A DNA stretch of 64,000 nt from Aphrophora alni (Eukaryota; Arthropoda; Insecta; Hemiptera; Aphrophoridae), in contig OY740768.1 of NCBI GenBank assembly GCA_963513935.1, positions 37,938,368 to 38,002,367 on the forward strand. The letters are read 5' to 3'. Below are positions 61,829 through 64,000 of this stretch, piece after piece. The notes below the pieces were generated by a model. The model worked only from the letters and a program-made list of their open reading frames with translations, was not told the origin of the DNA and did no database searches. Numbering within the stretch: position 1 is the first letter of the stretch; each line of letters opens with the position of its first letter. A program made the translations under genes and the position numbers.

Positions 61829-62043
61829 GTGAGTATTAAAAATATCAAATAAAGCATATAAGAGTATGTGAACTGTTCACTGAACCGCTCAAGAGAGTAA
61901 TTTGGGATCTATTTTGGGTCAGGTTATAAAAACGAGTGTAAAAGTAGAATATCTCGCAGGGATGAAAAATAATTAAGACAAAAGTTGTAGGCCACAAGAA
62001 GAGACAATTGATGATGACCTTGATCTAGGCTACACTTTTGGTC

Positions 62044-62049
<6 letters not shown>

Positions 62050-62109
<60 letters not shown>
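62050..62109. repeat. (AT)n microsatellite
   Basis: About 30 uninterrupted AT units. Confidence 0.95.
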
Positions 62110-62111
<2 letters not shown>

Positions 62112-62198
62112 AAGACAAAAAACCACCACAGTAAAATGTTTTTAAACGAGTATAAAATGTACTTCAAGACAAAATCAACTTTATTTCTAATTGAGAAA

Positions 62199-62345
62199 TA
62201 AGGTGTAAGAAAAGAGACCTCTATTAAATACTATAATAATGTTAGAATTTAGAAGAGAAAAAAGTTGGTCAAGGGAGACCTGTTGAAAAAAATTGTAGAT
62301 CCTAGCTGGGTACCTCTGGGTTGTTACCAGCTGTACCCTGAGTGG
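62199..62345 (+). repeat. dispersed repeat family B, copy 4
   Basis: Contains aagaaaagagacctcta, actataataatgttag, agaagagaaaaaagttgg, tcaagggagacctg and tagatcctagctgggtacc, parallel to the copy at 57205-57385. Confidence 0.7.
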
Positions 62346-62643
62346 TCAAACTAAACTCACTTTTTACATACAACCCAATTTTGAATGCCTAAAAAGACTG
62401 TAAGTTAAAATTTTAAAATGGAAACCTCTAACAATTATTACAGGATTTCATATAAAATCACAATATAAGATTTTATTCTTAGTATTTTTTTCCAATATAT
62501 AAAAAAAAAGTGAAAAAATAAAATAGTACTAAAATCTGTAGATAAATCAGGCCAATCTGGTTACAAATTTTAAAAGAAATAATTTATGTTAGAGTTTAAT
62601 AGGGCACATAACCCTATTATGATTAGATTTTGTATGGATAGGA

Positions 62644-62798
62644 GACACAGGCTAACTTTGGAAAATGATCCTTGGTATTACCTATTAGTATATAAAATAG
62701 GAAAACACAATATTGTTTATTTATTGTTTTAGTGTGTTTTTCAATCTGTGTACTACTAGGTAATACCAAGGACCACTTTCCAAAGTAAACCTGAATTT
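62644..62798. repeat. inverted pair with conserved peptide coding
   Basis: 62644-62692 (plus) and 62750-62798 (minus) translate to RRHRLTLENDPWYYLLVYK and RKFRFTLESGPWYYLVVHR. The DNA copies differ mostly at synonymous or conservative positions, so both may come from a protein-coding transposon. Family unknown. Confidence 0.5.
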
Positions 62799-64000
62799 CC
62801 TATTTATATACAATCTAAAGATGCAACATTTAACTACAAACATAAAATTATTAGAAATATTTGTCATTCTTTTTAAAAGCAGTATCCAAATGAAAGAACT
62901 ACCACGATATTTAGCGACAACTACAAGCACCACTAGATCTATATTCCAATCATAGAATCCCGACTTTCAATCAGAAATTTATAAAATGGAATTATCTCCT
63001 TATATTTTTGACCTATATCCACCATCTCAAAATCGTCCCAAAATATCAATTCTATATAGGAAAATTATCAAAAAGACCTAACATGACTAACCAAAACAAA
63101 TATCTCGATTTTAAAAGCACAAATATTAAAAAACTAACAATCGCAATCCCAGGAGATCCCCTGGCCAATTTCTAATAATAGAAGAAAACGAAAACTCCAC
63201 CGAAGAAAAGAGTAATACCATCATGTCAAGCTAAATGTTTAATATCCAAAAAGTAATCTGTAAAAGACCGAGGATTTATGAATAATTTCCTATAAATCAA
63301 AAAACCAATGTGAAACCGTTAAAAAATATGGCCAATAATAAAATCCCATGTCTTGTTACATTCAAAGACATTTCCATGAAAGGAACTAGCTCGTTGATTG
63401 ATCAATAAAAATTCCATTGAGATTAAATTCCATTAAGCCAAACTTCTTTGTTCTTTGTATAATTTGAATTTGTAAATTAGCTATTAATAATTTAATTTGC
63501 CTGAGAAGAATTTATTTTATCCTTTTGTAATATTAACATACCGGTAATGTATTTTATTCTCATGAAATCTGTTTTCTAAAACCAACCATCGATTTCATCA
63601 ATTATTAAACACATACGGCAAATTAAAAAAGCTTCCAGACGATAGTGGACTTAAAGAAGAGGTTTGTTGGAACGCTCTAGATGAAAAGGAAGCTTCCCAT
63701 ACTTGGAGACTTTTACTCGTATATCAAGAAAAATCAGTTAAATCCAACAATCTCAGGTGACAGAATATACCTAATGAAAATTTAAATAGTGTAGTGTAAT
63801 TCAAAGTTGTAATTTATAACCAACCTCTACAAAGTAATGAAAAAATTTTGAAAATATAATCTGGGAATTTTGGTAAGACCAAATTAGTTATAGATAACCA
63901 TTAAAACTCATATCCAACTTCAAAGACCCTCATTTGAATACTAAGACATTAAGTCTAAGAGGCAATAATTAAACTAATTGTATATAAATTATTGAAGTGT

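Larger units (their letters stand above)
61829..64000. other. probable last intron of the paralogue; no terminal exon identified
   Basis: Holds an (AT)n tract (62050-62109), a copy of dispersed family B (62199-62345) and an inverted pair at 62644-62798. A possible acceptor, ttattgttttag at 62721-62732, would give a short terminal exon (V-CFSICVLLGN, stop near 62785), but it lies in the inverted repeat and I do not trust it. Confidence 0.4.

Noticed and set aside
62733..62785. Possible terminal exon of the acylphosphatase-like paralogue
   Set aside because: The acceptor is plausible but the segment overlaps an inverted transposon-like repeat, and the encoded tail does not resemble an acylphosphatase C-terminus.

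Overview
This is an AT-rich window of eukaryotic nuclear DNA, almost certainly from an insect and plausibly a hemipteran. The evidence is spliced genes with GT-AG introns of 2-4.6 kb, interstitial runs of the arthropod telomere repeat TTAGG, several complex satellites, and relics of Penelope-like, RNase H-bearing LINE, mariner, pogo/Tigger and piggyBac-type elements. There is no bacterial gene organisation. Nearly all long open frames are satellite, microsatellite or transposon sequence. The species call is inference.

Left part (1-27 kb) is repeat territory: a 65-bp satellite running off the left edge (1-1033), a short TTAGG run (1916-1983), a 3.9-kb satellite of ~46-bp monomers with higher-order structure (7803-11690), a short GATGATAATCCAG array (15484-15782), a composite satellite mixing (CCTAA)n with a ~45-bp block inside a Tigger-like element (17885-19465), a 2-kb array of 70-bp units that carry a tRNA B-box-like motif (21340-23416), and a 63-bp satellite (25731-26700). 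I see no convincing host gene here.

Middle part (27-40 kb) holds non-autonomous and decayed transposons: a foldback MITE (29279-30225), a short retroposon-like element with a (GA)n tail (30491-30838), a second MITE (33182-33524), an Arg/Glu-rich transposon-protein relic (33603-34042), and a deleted pogo/Tigger element with recognisable transposase C-terminus (34880-36190).

Right part (40-64 kb) contains the genes. A minus-strand first exon at 40111-40220 encodes a small single-pass membrane protein start. Some 850 bp away on the plus strand is a complete five-exon acylphosphatase gene (41074-51285, 97 aa, catalytic Arg22 and Asn40 present). Directly behind it in tandem is a second gene (52203 to at least 61828) with the same exon architecture: its internal exons are 17, 110 and 107 nt, exactly as in the first gene, with the same intron phases. 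It adds an N-terminal signal peptide and has lost both catalytic residues (Arg to Lys, Asn to Tyr). It therefore looks like a secreted acylphosphatase-fold pseudoenzyme. Its last exon was not identified and may lie outside the window. The introns of both genes are loaded with transposon debris, including a head-to-head Penelope-like insertion, a mariner relic, a piggyBac-like element nested inside a mariner-like one, and a 137-bp inverted repeat pair that brackets exons 2 and 3 of the first gene.
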